A stretch of 64,000 bases of DNA from CAIMWS01 sp964409245 (GCA_964409245.1 CAYPCQ010000016.1:29915-93914), one strand, 5' to 3'; positions 17,576-26,670 are shown, numbered from the stretch's first letter. The notes: a model not told the origin generated them from the letters alone. Made by a program: numbers and translations.

Positions 17576-19281
17576 AAGCCACCCGCTGGGCGGCCATGAA
17601 AGGAACGATGATTATGAAGAATGGCAAACAAAACTGCATCGCCGGGCTGGCCTGCCTGGGCTGGCTGGCGGCCTGGCCCGCGGGCGCCCAGGCGGCGGCT
17701 CCCGCCGCCATGCCCCTGGGCGCTTACGCACATCCCCTCCGGGCGCCGGGCCGGCTGGCCACGGATGCCGCCGGCAACCTTTACGTGACCGATCCCGCCG
17801 CCGGCCAGGTGGTGGTTTTCGATGCCTTCGGCCGGCAGGTTCAGGCGCGGACCGGCCTGGCCCGCCCGCTCGGCATCGCCGTGGACCAGGGCGGGAATAT
17901 CTACCTGGGTGAGGAAGCCACCGGCAGCGTGACGGTGTTCGATCCCCAGTGGCAGCCGCTCTACCAACTGGGCCGGGGGCCGGGGGAATTCAGCCTGCCC
18001 AACCACCTCGCGCTGGGCCAGGCCGCTGGCGGCGTGGCTGTGTATGTGTCGGACAGCCTGGCCTGCCAGGTCAAAGTTTATGCCCAGGGCAAGCTGGTGC
18101 TCACCCTGGGCGGCCCGGGCAGCCAGCCGGGGCAATTCAATTTCCCTGCCGGCCTCGCGCTGAGCGCCAGCGGCGAGCTGTTCGTGGTGGATCAAAACAA
18201 TGACCGGGTCGAGGTCTTTGATCTGGCGGGCCAATTCAGCCGGAAATTCTCGCTCGTCACCCGCCTGGGCGGCATGGGCATGGGCTCCGGCGGCGGGCGC
18301 TCCCAGGGGATCACGGTGGACCGCTCCGGCCGGGTTTTTGTGGTGGATACTTTCCAAGGCATGGTCCGGGTGTTTGACGCCCAAAGTGGCTACCTCGGCA
18401 AAATCGGCGCTTTCGGCGATGCCGCCGGCCAGCTGCGCTCCCCCGCGGGCATAGCCCTGGACCGGTATAACCGCCTGGCGGTGGCCTCCGCCAACAACGG
18501 CCGGGTGCAGCTCCTGGGCTTGGATTCCTTCGTGCAGCTTTCCGCCACCCCCGCCCGCCCGTTCGTGGCGGCGGGCGCCGCCGTCAGCTTCAGCGCCCAG
18601 GCGGGCGGCCCCGGCCCCTATCGCTTCCAGTGGAAAAAGAATGCCCAAAACCTGGCCAACTCCGGGGTTGTCACCGGCGCCGATGGCGCCACCTTGACGC
18701 TGGCTGGAGTCAGCCCGGAGGACAGCGGCGATTACACCGTCGAAATCACCGGCCCCGATGGCAGCCTGCTCAGCTCCGCGGCGGCCCTGAAGGTGCTGAT
18801 CCCACCCCAAATCCTGGCCCAGCCAGCCAATCAAACCGTGGCCCTGGGCTCCGATGTGCTCGTGCGCGCGGGCGCCGGGGGCGACGACCTTGCTTATCAA
18901 TGGTTCTTCAACGGTTCACAGCTGCCGGGGGCCAATGGCAGCTCGCTCTTCATCCCCAACGTCCAGCTCTGGCAGCAGGGCACTTACACCTTGCTGGCCA
19001 CCAACGCCGTCGGCTCCGCCGCCAGCCTTCCTGCCCGGCTGGCCCTGGTTATCCCGCCGCCACCACCGCAAATCGACTGGCTCAAGGTGCTGGCCTCCGG
19101 CCAGCTGCAGCTGGTGTTCACGGGCAGCCTGGATTACGCCTTCTCCATCGACGCCTCCCCCGACCTGGTAAACTGGACCAGCCTCACCAATGCGGCCAGC
19201 CAGGGTGGCGCCTTTGAATTCACCGACGCCGACGCCTCCACCCAGCCGCGACGGTTCTACCGACTCCGGTGGGCTCCGTAA
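17572..19281 (+). CDS. Secreted NHL propeller with two Ig-like domains
   Basis: 569 aa if started at ATG 17572, which overlaps the radical SAM stop as ATGA; ATG 17614, with AAAGGA nine bases ahead, is a good alternative and begins directly at the signal peptide (MKNGKQNCIAGLACLGWLAAW...AQA). NHL blades span roughly residues 50-320 (LYVTDPAAGQVVVFDAFG, ELFVVDQNNDRVEVFD). Two Ig-like domains follow (about 322-410 and 411-495; tags FQWKKN..DSGDYTVEI and YQWFFN..GTYTLLATN). The last 70 residues are the beta module ending RRFYRLRWAP shared with several other secreted proteins here. Last gene of the cytochrome operon and probably surface-located. Confidence 0.86.
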   Translation: MKATRWAAMKGTMIMKNGKQNCIAGLACLGWLAAWPAGAQAAAPAAMPLGAYAHPLRAPGRLATDAAGNLYVTDPAAGQVVVFDAFGRQVQARTGLARPLGIAVDQGGNIYLGEEATGSVTVFDPQWQPLYQLGRGPGEFSLPNHLALGQAAGGVAVYVSDSLACQVKVYAQGKLVLTLGGPGSQPGQFNFPAGLALSASGELFVVDQNNDRVEVFDLAGQFSRKFSLVTRLGGMGMGSGGGRSQGITVDRSGRVFVVDTFQGMVRVFDAQSGYLGKIGAFGDAAGQLRSPAGIALDRYNRLAVASANNGRVQLLGLDSFVQLSATPARPFVAAGAAVSFSAQAGGPGPYRFQWKKNAQNLANSGVVTGADGATLTLAGVSPEDSGDYTVEITGPDGSLLSSAAALKVLIPPQILAQPANQTVALGSDVLVRAGAGGDDLAYQWFFNGSQLPGANGSSLFIPNVQLWQQGTYTLLATNAVGSAASLPARLALVIPPPPPQIDWLKVLASGQLQLVFTGSLDYAFSIDASPDLVNWTSLTNAASQGGAFEFTDADASTQPRRFYRLRWAP

Positions 19282-19491
19282 GCCCCCCGGCGCCGCGGGA
19301 AGAAAAGGGCGTGGCTCCGCTGGTTCAGGCCCTCGCCGACGGCTTCCCGCTGGGAGGTTTTTGCCAGCCTGCGGTTAATTCCTGCGGCTGCAAAGCTGCC
19401 AAACATCCGGACGCGTAAAGGCTCGGCAAGCGGTGTTTCAGGCGATACTATTTGTGGTGCAAATGCCGCCACGGTGGTCTAGCCTTTCTGC

Positions 19492-19707
19492 ATGGATCGG
19501 ATCACCATTGACCCGGAGCAATGCGGCGGGCGGCCCTGTATCCGGGGCATGCGCATCCGCGTAATCGATGTGCTGGATTTGCTGGGAAACGGACTGACGC
19601 CACCGCAGGTAATCGAGGAGTTGCCGGACCTCAATCTCGAAGACATCCAGGCCTGCCTAAAGTACGCCAGCCGTAAACTGAACCACCCGATTTTGTCTCC
19701 CGCATGA
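19492..19707 (+). CDS. DUF433 antitoxin-like protein
   Basis: 71 aa with the DUF433 signature: ITIDPEQCGGRPCIRGMRIRV, VLDLLGNGLTPPQVIEELPDL, EDIQACLKYA. These small winged-helix proteins are usually the antitoxin of a pair with a DUF5615 PIN-like toxin encoded immediately downstream. Here the ATGA overlap with a downstream start is kept, but that reading frame stops after 26 residues (see next entry), so the antitoxin is left without a functional toxin. Confidence 0.9.
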   Translation: MDRITIDPEQCGGRPCIRGMRIRVIDVLDLLGNGLTPPQVIEELPDLNLEDIQACLKYASRKLNHPILSPA

Positions 19708-19781
19708 TCCGGGTGGACGGCCATCTGCCACCTGCCCTGGCAAAGTGGATTGCCGAAGAGCGTGGCCACCCCGCTAACTGA
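19704..19781 (+). pseudogene. Truncated DUF5615-type toxin remnant
   Basis: ATG at 19704 overlaps the antitoxin stop. The 25-residue product starts MIRVDGHLPPALAKWIAEE, matching the usual N-terminus of DUF5615 PIN-like toxins (hydrophobic strand, D, xLPPxLAxWL), then hits TGA after RGHPAN. No continuation of the fold is recognisable before the next gene. A decayed toxin is the simplest explanation; a sequencing error is possible. Confidence 0.6.
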
Positions 19782-19847
19782 TCGGGCAAAGTGAGGCCTT
19801 GGTCGAGATCTCAGGTGCATCTTAGATAGACGTGTTAGTGCGCTCGC

Positions 19848-22709
19848 CTACTTCCTGGCCGCGTGCTTGCGGAGGATCTCGGCGATTTCGTTAAAATTTC
19901 GCGCCTGCTCCGCCACGGTGCGGCCTTTGTTATTCCGAAGGCTGGCATCCGCACCCCGAGCGATCAAGAACTCCACCACCGCCTGGTGTCCTTTAGAGAC
20001 TGCGTTGTGCAAGGGTGTGTCCCCCCGGTCATCTCTGACATTCACATCGGCGCCTTTGGCGATCAGCAATTCAACCAGCTTCATATCGCCAGCCGATGCC
20101 GCCTGATGCAGTGGGGTGGCTTCGGAGGTTGTCTTGGCCTGGACGTCCGCGCCCTGGGCCACGAGGAACTCGGCGGTTGCCGTTTGGTCCGTGGAGGCTG
20201 CCCAGAACAGGGGCGTCCAGCCGAGTTCGTCCCGGGCATTGAGGTCCGCGCCCTGCGCGGCCAAAGATTTCACACGCGGCAGATTGCCCATGCACGCGGC
20301 CAGCGGGAGCGTGGAGACATCCGCACCCTTGGAAATGAAGAGCTGGAGCAACGCTCTCGATCCGGCCTTCGCAGCATACCGAAAGGCGGTCCAACCATCC
20401 TTGTCCCTGGCATCGAATTTGGCGCCATGATCCAGAAGAAGCCTGGCGATGTTGGTGTTTTCAAACCAAACCGCCTGGTGCAGCGGCGGCGAGTCATCTT
20501 GGGGCGTGTAGTTGACATCGGCGCCTTTGGTCACAAGCAGCTTCACCAGATCCTGATCTTCTTTCCAGATCGCGTAGTAGAGGGGCGAATAGCCCGTCCC
20601 GTCCTTGGCGTTGAGGTCCGCCCCCCGTGCGAGGAGCAGTTCAGCCACCTTCTGGCGCTGGTTGTTGGCCGCTACGTGCAAGACCGTCTTGCCGTCCTTG
20701 TCCCGGGCATTGACATCAGCGCCTTGGTCCAGGCAACTGCGCACTTTATCCACCGCTCCGAGACTGGCGGCTTTATGGATGGAAATCTCGGCGCCTTTGG
20801 CGATCAGGAGTTCAACCATTACCTGGCGGTTCTGGCCCAGAGCAAATTCCAGGGGCGCCTGGCCAGTATTATTCTTGAGGTTGACCTCCGCGCCTTTGCC
20901 AATGAGAAGGCCGGCCAAATCCTGGTGGCCAGCCGCGATGGCATTAAAGAGCGGTGTTTGCCCGCGCGAACTCTTAACATTGACATCACCGCCTTTGGCC
21001 AGAAGCAACTCCATCGCTGGTTTTTGGTCGTTTTGGGCGGCGTAGTGCAAAGGCGCATAGCCACGCCCGTCTAATTTATTGATATCCACTCCTTCCTGAA
21101 TCAACGCCCCTATTTTCGCCAAATCACCCGTATATGCAGCCAAGGCTATGGGCGCTCCCTGCCCCAATGGCTGGCCATCGAGTTGAGGTGCGAACTCGCC
21201 GCCCAGGGATCTGGCCGTGCCCGTGGTCCCGTATTCTTCGGCGCCGATGTCGCAGCCAGCTCCCACGGGTCTTGGCCCGGCATCAAAGTCATCGCTGACC
21301 AGGCCGAGGGCGCCGCGATCAATGCAGGGCGAACCGGCGGCCAGGTGCAGGGTCTTGGCCAAACCGGGACCATCGAGGGTGTAGCCATTGCCGGAATTAT
21401 TCTTCGAGACCTTGTTCCAGCTGTCGGTGGTCATGGCCACACCGTTCCAAATTCCCACGGTTTCCGTATTCTCGGCAAGGCTGAAGCCGAACCCGGGAGG
21501 ATAGCCGTCGTTCTTAAAATCCGTGAAGAAGGCGTTGTTGGCGGAAACCAGATGCTCCGTGCATCCGCGCTGCACTTCGAGGCAGTAGCTGCCCGGCGCC
21601 GGCCAGAAGAGGTTGTTCTTGATCTCGACACCATTCGTGGTGCAGGCGATGAGAACTTCCCAGCGGTTATGGTTTTTTAAGAATGTGTTATGATAGACTT
21701 TGGCATGGTCCGAATTGTAGATGATCAGGGTGGCTCTCGGCATGCTGTTGCCTGGATTGACCGAGAAGAAATTGTTGCGGATGATGTTTGAGAGGGGATT
21801 AGCGTTAATCCCCACCATGCTGTAGGCGCCACCGGAATTGCCACTTAGAAGGTTTCTTTCAAAGACCAATCTGGAGTACCGCTGAGTGGCCGCGTCGCCC
21901 ATGCACTCGAACACACAGCCGTTATTATTCCCGTGGAATTTGTTGTCGGCCACGGTGATTTGTGGCTGTCCCACGACGGGGCCTGAATCCGGCATGAGCG
22001 TCAGGAAAACGATGCCTTTGCCCTTCCTGGAATCGTCGTTGATGGTGAAGTCTCGAATGATGTTCCGCCGAAAAACGGTGTTGATGCAGGTGCCGCGGAT
22101 GATAACGGGAACGCGTGCGTCATAGACCTGGTTCTGCCCGTCGAAAACGCAGTCTTCGATGAGGTGCAGACCGTTGGTGAGATAGGCTTGGTTGTCCGAA
22201 AACACCGTTTCTTCGGTCTTCATATCGGTGCCCTGCGCATTGTTTTTCAGCGTGAAGCCGCGAACGGTAACGTGGGTCACCCGGCGGCTGGCCTGGCCTG
22301 GCTGGCCCGGCTGCGGATCGCCGAACCCAGGCCATAGTCCATTAATGGCGAGCGCTCGCCCAAAAAGGTGATGTGGATAAATCGTCGGTTTTCCCGGGAG
22401 CCAGGGCGCCTTGGTCAGCGTGAGCGTTTCGGTTGACGAAGTCTGGAGATCGGCCAGAACCACGGCCTCATCATACGTCGCCTCGTCATCGACCTGGATG
22501 ATCCATGGTCCCGGAGTCGTGCGGCTCTTCACCGCCGCAAACGCGGCGTTGATGCTGTTCCAGCAAGCGGGCAAGCCCGGATCGGTTTCGCTCTGGACGG
22601 GTTTGCCGCCGGTTCCTCCGGTTTTTACGTGGAAATACCAGGCGGACTGACCGGCAGCGGTTGTGCTCAACAGACCAGCCAAGGCAAAACTGGCTATCAG
22701 GAGTTTCAT
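19848..22709 (-). CDS. Secreted right-handed beta-helix protein with C-terminal ankyrin repeats
   Basis: 953 aa from the ATG at 22709, where a signal peptide begins (MKLLIASFALAGLLSTTAAGQ); 12 residues could be added upstream. Residues 20-500 have the repetitive Asn-rich strands of pectate-lyase-like parallel beta-helices (IIRNNFFSVNPGN, NNLFWPAPGSYC). Residues 520-950 hold about 14 ankyrin repeats (TPLHxAaxxGxxxvvelLIaKGADVNxrd). A signal peptide on an ankyrin protein implies export; the combination suggests a surface or periplasmic binding protein. GC and codon use look somewhat lower than in the cytochrome operon. No terminator was seen. Confidence 0.86.
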   Translation of the reverse strand: MKLLIASFALAGLLSTTAAGQSAWYFHVKTGGTGGKPVQSETDPGLPACWNSINAAFAAVKSRTTPGPWIIQVDDEATYDEAVVLADLQTSSTETLTLTKAPWLPGKPTIYPHHLFGRALAINGLWPGFGDPQPGQPGQASRRVTHVTVRGFTLKNNAQGTDMKTEETVFSDNQAYLTNGLHLIEDCVFDGQNQVYDARVPVIIRGTCINTVFRRNIIRDFTINDDSRKGKGIVFLTLMPDSGPVVGQPQITVADNKFHGNNNGCVFECMGDAATQRYSRLVFERNLLSGNSGGAYSMVGINANPLSNIIRNNFFSVNPGNSMPRATLIIYNSDHAKVYHNTFLKNHNRWEVLIACTTNGVEIKNNLFWPAPGSYCLEVQRGCTEHLVSANNAFFTDFKNDGYPPGFGFSLAENTETVGIWNGVAMTTDSWNKVSKNNSGNGYTLDGPGLAKTLHLAAGSPCIDRGALGLVSDDFDAGPRPVGAGCDIGAEEYGTTGTARSLGGEFAPQLDGQPLGQGAPIALAAYTGDLAKIGALIQEGVDINKLDGRGYAPLHYAAQNDQKPAMELLLAKGGDVNVKSSRGQTPLFNAIAAGHQDLAGLLIGKGAEVNLKNNTGQAPLEFALGQNRQVMVELLIAKGAEISIHKAASLGAVDKVRSCLDQGADVNARDKDGKTVLHVAANNQRQKVAELLLARGADLNAKDGTGYSPLYYAIWKEDQDLVKLLVTKGADVNYTPQDDSPPLHQAVWFENTNIARLLLDHGAKFDARDKDGWTAFRYAAKAGSRALLQLFISKGADVSTLPLAACMGNLPRVKSLAAQGADLNARDELGWTPLFWAASTDQTATAEFLVAQGADVQAKTTSEATPLHQAASAGDMKLVELLIAKGADVNVRDDRGDTPLHNAVSKGHQAVVEFLIARGADASLRNNKGRTVAEQARNFNEIAEILRKHAARK

Positions 22710-22760
22710 AATGTTTATCGATGGCCTTCGGGTTGCATGAATCATTGGTTCGATGATCTG

Positions 22761-23582
22761 CTACTTTGGTTCCGGCGAGGCAGCGCGAGGGGCTTCGACA
22801 ATCCGGGCGCCGCCTTCCAGGAGCCCGTCACTGCCCTGGCCGGTCAAGTCCCTGGCGGAGCCATCATCAAAGTTCCAGCCAGCCACCAAACCCGGCTCCT
22901 TTCCCGTCAAGGGCTTGTTCATGGCTGCCTGGATCTGCCCGGCGGAACGAGCCACGTTCCAAATCCGGATTTCGTCAATGGCTCCATGGAAGAACTCACC
23001 GAAGCTCCACTTCGGGTCGCCTTTGCCAATGAAGAGATCGGACTGGTCAATCGACATCCCGCCCGACGCGCTTTCGCTCCAGACCTTGACTCCATTTACC
23101 AGGGCCGTCAGCGTGCTGCCGTCCCAGGTTCCGGCCACATGATACCATTTGCCCGGCGACACCTCGCACGGCGTCTGCAGCACTTCGCCCCGGTTCCCGG
23201 GCCGCATCTCCAACAGGGGTTTGCCTTTGAACATCCGAAACCGCAGAAAAAAGTTCTCGCTCCCCGCTTCGAGGTTCTTGCGGAGAATGGAATTGACGGT
23301 CCCATCCCCGGCATAGAACGTGGAAACCTTGACCCAGGCTTCCAAGGTGAGCGCGTTGGTAAAACGATGAAGAGCGGGTGAGTCAGCCACCCGCATATAC
23401 CCCGACTGCCCGTCCAAGCTCAGCACCCGGTTAACGGTGCCAGAGCCGGGCTTTGCCTCCTGTGTTACAGCCGCCTCGCCCGGACGGTTCTCAAGTTCTG
23501 CTCCGAGCAGGGATGAGCTGGCGATGCAGATAGAAAAACCAATAATCCAGGCCGCGTGTTGTTGCGTCCGTGTTTGTTTCAT
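22761..23582 (-). CDS. Secreted LamG/concanavalin-A-like lectin protein
   Basis: 273 aa; SD AGAGG precedes the ATG. Signal peptide residues 1-28 (ASSSLLGAE). One Laminin_G_3 domain spans residues 50-260: LSLDGQSGYMRV, FTLEAWVKV-type strand (LTLEAWVKV), GKWYHVAGTWDG, GAIDEIRIWNVARSAGQIQAAMN, VAGWNFDDGSARDLTGQG. Such domains bind glycans or cations. The next gene, on the same strand, starts 51 bp downstream of the stop, so the two may be co-transcribed with the beta-helix/ankyrin gene. Confidence 0.88.
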   Translation of the reverse strand: MKQTRTQQHAAWIIGFSICIASSSLLGAELENRPGEAAVTQEAKPGSGTVNRVLSLDGQSGYMRVADSPALHRFTNALTLEAWVKVSTFYAGDGTVNSILRKNLEAGSENFFLRFRMFKGKPLLEMRPGNRGEVLQTPCEVSPGKWYHVAGTWDGSTLTALVNGVKVWSESASGGMSIDQSDLFIGKGDPKWSFGEFFHGAIDEIRIWNVARSAGQIQAAMNKPLTGKEPGLVAGWNFDDGSARDLTGQGSDGLLEGGARIVEAPRAASPEPK

Positions 23583-23615
23583 GGGAACCTCTACCGGTTT
23601 GATCCTGGTTAGCGA

Positions 23616-24515
23616 TCAGGGATTTACCATCATCCGATAATAGCGCCTCGTTTTGCCCAACTCAACCGAGTCAAAGCAACGAATGGTCGAACCATCGCCA
23701 ATGAATGGGGCGCCAAGATTCTTCCACCCGTCCGTGGCGCCGAGGTCGGTTACATACTGCAATTGGTAATTCCTGCCCACCTCGGTTGTGTAGTTGAGTT
23801 CGACGGCGGGGCTGATCTGAATGGTTGCAGGAACGGAAGGTGAAAAGAGGGCAAACGAAAGATTGTCGGCCATGGCACGATTCCAGTCGCCTCCTCTTTT
23901 TAACGAAAGGGTGATTTTCGCCTTCCTGGTTTTTGCCAATATTTTGCCCGATGCTTTCCGCTCCAATAAACCCGTCACGGCCCCCCGATCGCCCGGCGAA
24001 ACCGCGCCGATGCTGTTCCCATCGACTTTGATTCCCTGGCTGTTATAAAATTCCACTTTTAATTCAGCATAGCTCGCATCGAGCCCGCTGCCGCCAAAAT
24101 ATCCTGACAATTCATAGAGCACTTCGGCAGTGTCCACAATATTCGCCGCCGGCTCCAAATCAATCGTTTGGTCTGCCGTGCATTCGTCAACTCTGTCGAC
24201 ACTGGCACAGGCAAAATAATTCAAGCCGCGGCTGGCCGGGCCAGGACTGGTCCGTGACGGCCAGCTGGAGTCAGGCCAGGGGGTCGTGCTGCCGGCCCTG
24301 TAAGTAAAAGCGGTCATATACCCTTCTTTATTCCAATTGGGGATAAATTTCACCTGGTCATCCACGGCCGCCGCCTCTCCTTCTTCCGCGGTGGCGTTTT
24401 TGATCAGGTTAACGCCAAACAATTGGACATTCGTGGTGGTTTGAGCGATGGAAATGCTTCCCAACAGGCAAAGGGAAATCACCGTCGGGAAAAGGCGTGC
24501 TGATAAAGTATTCAT
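23616..24515 (-). CDS. Secreted beta-sandwich protein of unknown function
   Basis: 299 aa with signal peptide (MNTLSARLFPTVISLCLLGSISIAQ). Residues 30-215 look like a carbohydrate-binding-type jelly roll (VDTAEVLYELSGYFGG, ASYAELKVEFYNSQG). The C-terminal 65 residues carry the YQLQYVTDLG...RRYYRMMVNP module seen in four other proteins of this window. No catalytic motif recognised. It lies upstream of the LamG gene in the same direction. Confidence 0.75.
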   Translation of the reverse strand: MNTLSARLFPTVISLCLLGSISIAQTTTNVQLFGVNLIKNATAEEGEAAAVDDQVKFIPNWNKEGYMTAFTYRAGSTTPWPDSSWPSRTSPGPASRGLNYFACASVDRVDECTADQTIDLEPAANIVDTAEVLYELSGYFGGSGLDASYAELKVEFYNSQGIKVDGNSIGAVSPGDRGAVTGLLERKASGKILAKTRKAKITLSLKRGGDWNRAMADNLSFALFSPSVPATIQISPAVELNYTTEVGRNYQLQYVTDLGATDGWKNLGAPFIGDGSTIRCFDSVELGKTRRYYRMMVNP

Positions 24516-25104
24516 AAGATTTATATGTGATCAGGGCTGAATTAGGAAATCCACATGAGCAGAACTGATGCCAGCACAAAAAATAGATACTTGGCTTCAT
24601 TAGATCTGAAACATACCGTATCCGCGCGTTCATTGCAATGAAAAAGAGACCTCAAACTTAAAAATATTCCAGGCGGTCGGAACGAAATGGCTTGGGATCC
24701 GGATGGTTGGCCCCGGAACCGGGCGGCGGCTATGCCCCACCGGGGTGGCGCATCCCAGTGTTGGTGTGAATAAAGCTTTTTCCTATCGGCAAACCAGTGC
24801 GCCAATCCTGGCGGAACCGTCAAAGCCATGGCCATGATCTGGATTGTAGCTGCTCTCCTGTTGGACACGGTGCCACAGCCGCTCGATGAAACGATGGTCG
24901 ATTCCAGCAGTCCTATCCATCCCTGCTCCTCCCCACCAAACGGCTCCATCGCAGCTTCTTGCGGATCGTTGGCGGACTTGGTTCCCTGGCCGTTTTTTTG
25001 GCGCCGCGCAAACCAGCGAAACCCGGCTTGTTTTCAGTTTCGATTTTAACTGCCCAAGCCACGCATGGCTGAGCGGCTGGTTAAAACATTGATTGAAAGT
25101 AATA
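24516..25104. other. Gene-free stretch of about 590 bp
   Basis: Divergent intergenic region between the beta-sandwich gene and the CAP-domain gene. Short open frames occur on both strands but none shows a signal peptide, family motif or ribosome binding site. AT content is higher at both ends. No RNA gene was recognised. Confidence 0.6.
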
Positions 25105-25133
25105 TTGACTGAATCTGGAATTTTTGTTACATT
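25105..25133 (+). promoter_or_regulatory. Sigma-70-type promoter for the CAP-domain gene
   Basis: TTGACT (25105-25110), a 17-base spacer, then TGT-TACATT (extended -10, TACATT at 25128-25133). The predicted start of transcription is only about 15 bases upstream of the ATG at 25155, leaving room for the CAGGAA ribosome binding site. Confidence 0.65.
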
Positions 25134-25154
25134 TCCACCGATTGCAGGAATCGT

Positions 25155-26297
25155 ATGAAATGGGTGATTATCTTGATCGCCGCCGGTGGCGTGTTGCTGC
25201 CGAATGGATCAATACTGGCCCAAACTGAATACCCGGCGGACGGGGTTCCAACCGGACTGGAGGAGGAAATCCGGTGGCTCATGAACCGCGGGCGGTTCGA
25301 TCTGGCGGGTGAAAACCGGCTGAGAGGCACAGCTTACTCGGATGTTCCCGCCTCGGCGGGCCCCCTGGCGCCCAACCAGAGCTTGACGCTGGCGGCACGG
25401 CGCCATGCTGAGGACATGGCGCGGCACAACCTGCTGCAACACGATACGGTTCCCGGCAGCGCCTACTATAATGCCACCACCCAGCCCACGGCCTGGGCTC
25501 GAATCACCGCCGAAGGTTACTCTTGGACCGATGCGCGGGAGAATATTGGCGCCGGCTTCCCGGATGCGGAGGCCGCCTATGTGGCCTGGTGGAACAGCGC
25601 CAGCCACCGGCAAAACATGTATCACGATGGGCTGCGGGAAATTGGCACGGGTTACTATTATTGGAGTTCCTCCAATTTCCGGCATTACTTCACCATGGAT
25701 TTGGGCAGCTCCGGCAGCACGCGTTTTTTCACCGACACGATGTTCCTGGATGCCAATGGCGATGGCATTTGCCAGCGGGGTGAAGCCATCGCGGGCATTG
25801 GCATCCGGCTGCTGATCAACGGCCGGCCCCACACTTACGGGGATCTCTCCTCCAAAGTGGGCAGCTTTGCCATCCCCATCCAATCCATTGCGGCCGGCGC
25901 TGCCGTGCAGGTGGTTTTGTCCAACACCACCCCCTCCCGGTTGAGCCTGAGCATCCCGCGCAGCTATGCCAACTGCACCCAGGTTACGCTGGCGCCGGGC
26001 GAAACCTGGGCCGCCGGCACCTTCACCCAGGGGAGCACCGTCCGGAACATGGGCTTGCGTGATGTGGCGCCCATCGTGGCCCCGGTCCTGAGCCTGGCAC
26101 GTTCCGGGCGGGACATGCTGATCCATTGGCCGTCCGAGGTGAACCTCAAGTATCTGGTTCAGCGGTCCGCTGATCTCATCACGTGGAGCAACCTGGTGGC
26201 CAACTATAAGGCCGGCACCGGAGCCGACCTGTCCCTGCTGGATGTCGCCCCCTCTGGTCCGCAGGGGTATTACCGCGTGCTTCTGCAGAGCCGGTGA
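25155..26297 (+). CDS. Secreted CAP-domain (SCP/PR-1-like) protein
   Basis: 380 aa, signal peptide residues 1-22. The CAP domain covers about residues 35-190: ARRHAEDMARHNLLQHDT, ENIGAGF, AYVAWWNSASHRQNMYHDGLREIGTGYYY and YFTMDLG, with the conserved His and Glu positions present. An SdrD-B-like Ca-binding strand set follows (FLDANGDGICQRGEAIAGIGIRLL). The C-terminal 65 residues are the shared YLVQRSADLITWSNL...GYYRVLLQSR module. CAP proteins act outside the cell; the bacterial role is poorly known. Confidence 0.9.
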   Translation: MKWVIILIAAGGVLLPNGSILAQTEYPADGVPTGLEEEIRWLMNRGRFDLAGENRLRGTAYSDVPASAGPLAPNQSLTLAARRHAEDMARHNLLQHDTVPGSAYYNATTQPTAWARITAEGYSWTDARENIGAGFPDAEAAYVAWWNSASHRQNMYHDGLREIGTGYYYWSSSNFRHYFTMDLGSSGSTRFFTDTMFLDANGDGICQRGEAIAGIGIRLLINGRPHTYGDLSSKVGSFAIPIQSIAAGAAVQVVLSNTTPSRLSLSIPRSYANCTQVTLAPGETWAAGTFTQGSTVRNMGLRDVAPIVAPVLSLARSGRDMLIHWPSEVNLKYLVQRSADLITWSNLVANYKAGTGADLSLLDVAPSGPQGYYRVLLQSR

Positions 26298-26543
26298 CGC
26301 AGGTTGCGCTGGCTGGATCTCCACGGCGCCCAAAGGCGCTGCCGGTTACCTGGTTATTCCCCTTCAGCGGCGCAGCGAGGCGGCTGGGAGCAGGTGCCTC
26401 CCTGCGGTTTTTGCCGATCCCAGGCAAAACCGGATCCAAGGATGTGTGGGCATAGCCTTTCAGCTATTGGGCCACGGCAGGAGGAGGGAGCTTTTTATCC
26501 ACCCCAAAACCCGCTCCGCCAAGCGCTCCGCCAAAGCCATGCC

Positions 26544-26670
26544 CCTGCGTTTGGGAGGGAAGTGGTTGCGCCGCCGATTTTTTGCGCAAGGCGCGGAGTG
26601 AGCCGCGAGCCTATCTTGAACAGATCTGCAAGTGGCGAATGACGAAGGTCTTGCGCCAAAAGACCCAGCC
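26544..26670 (-). repeat. Dispersed repeat family B, copy 1 (inverted)
   Basis: The reverse complement matches 60291-60418 over about 125 bp (shared blocks such as TCTTTTgGCGCAA, TTCGTCATT and GCGGCGCAAxCACTTCCCT) and partly 40301-40362. Its left end holds a perfect hairpin (CCCAGCCG-GCA-CGGCTGGG, 26664-26682). The surrounding 26298-26749 region has no gene. Confidence 0.7.

Noticed and set aside
19281..19491. Terminator for the cytochrome operon
   Set aside because: GC-rich sequence follows the stop, but I found no stem with good arms followed by Ts.
24542..24949. 135-codon minus frame in the 24.5-25.1 kb intergenic region
   Set aside because: No ribosome binding site, no motif, and odd composition; treated as non-coding.
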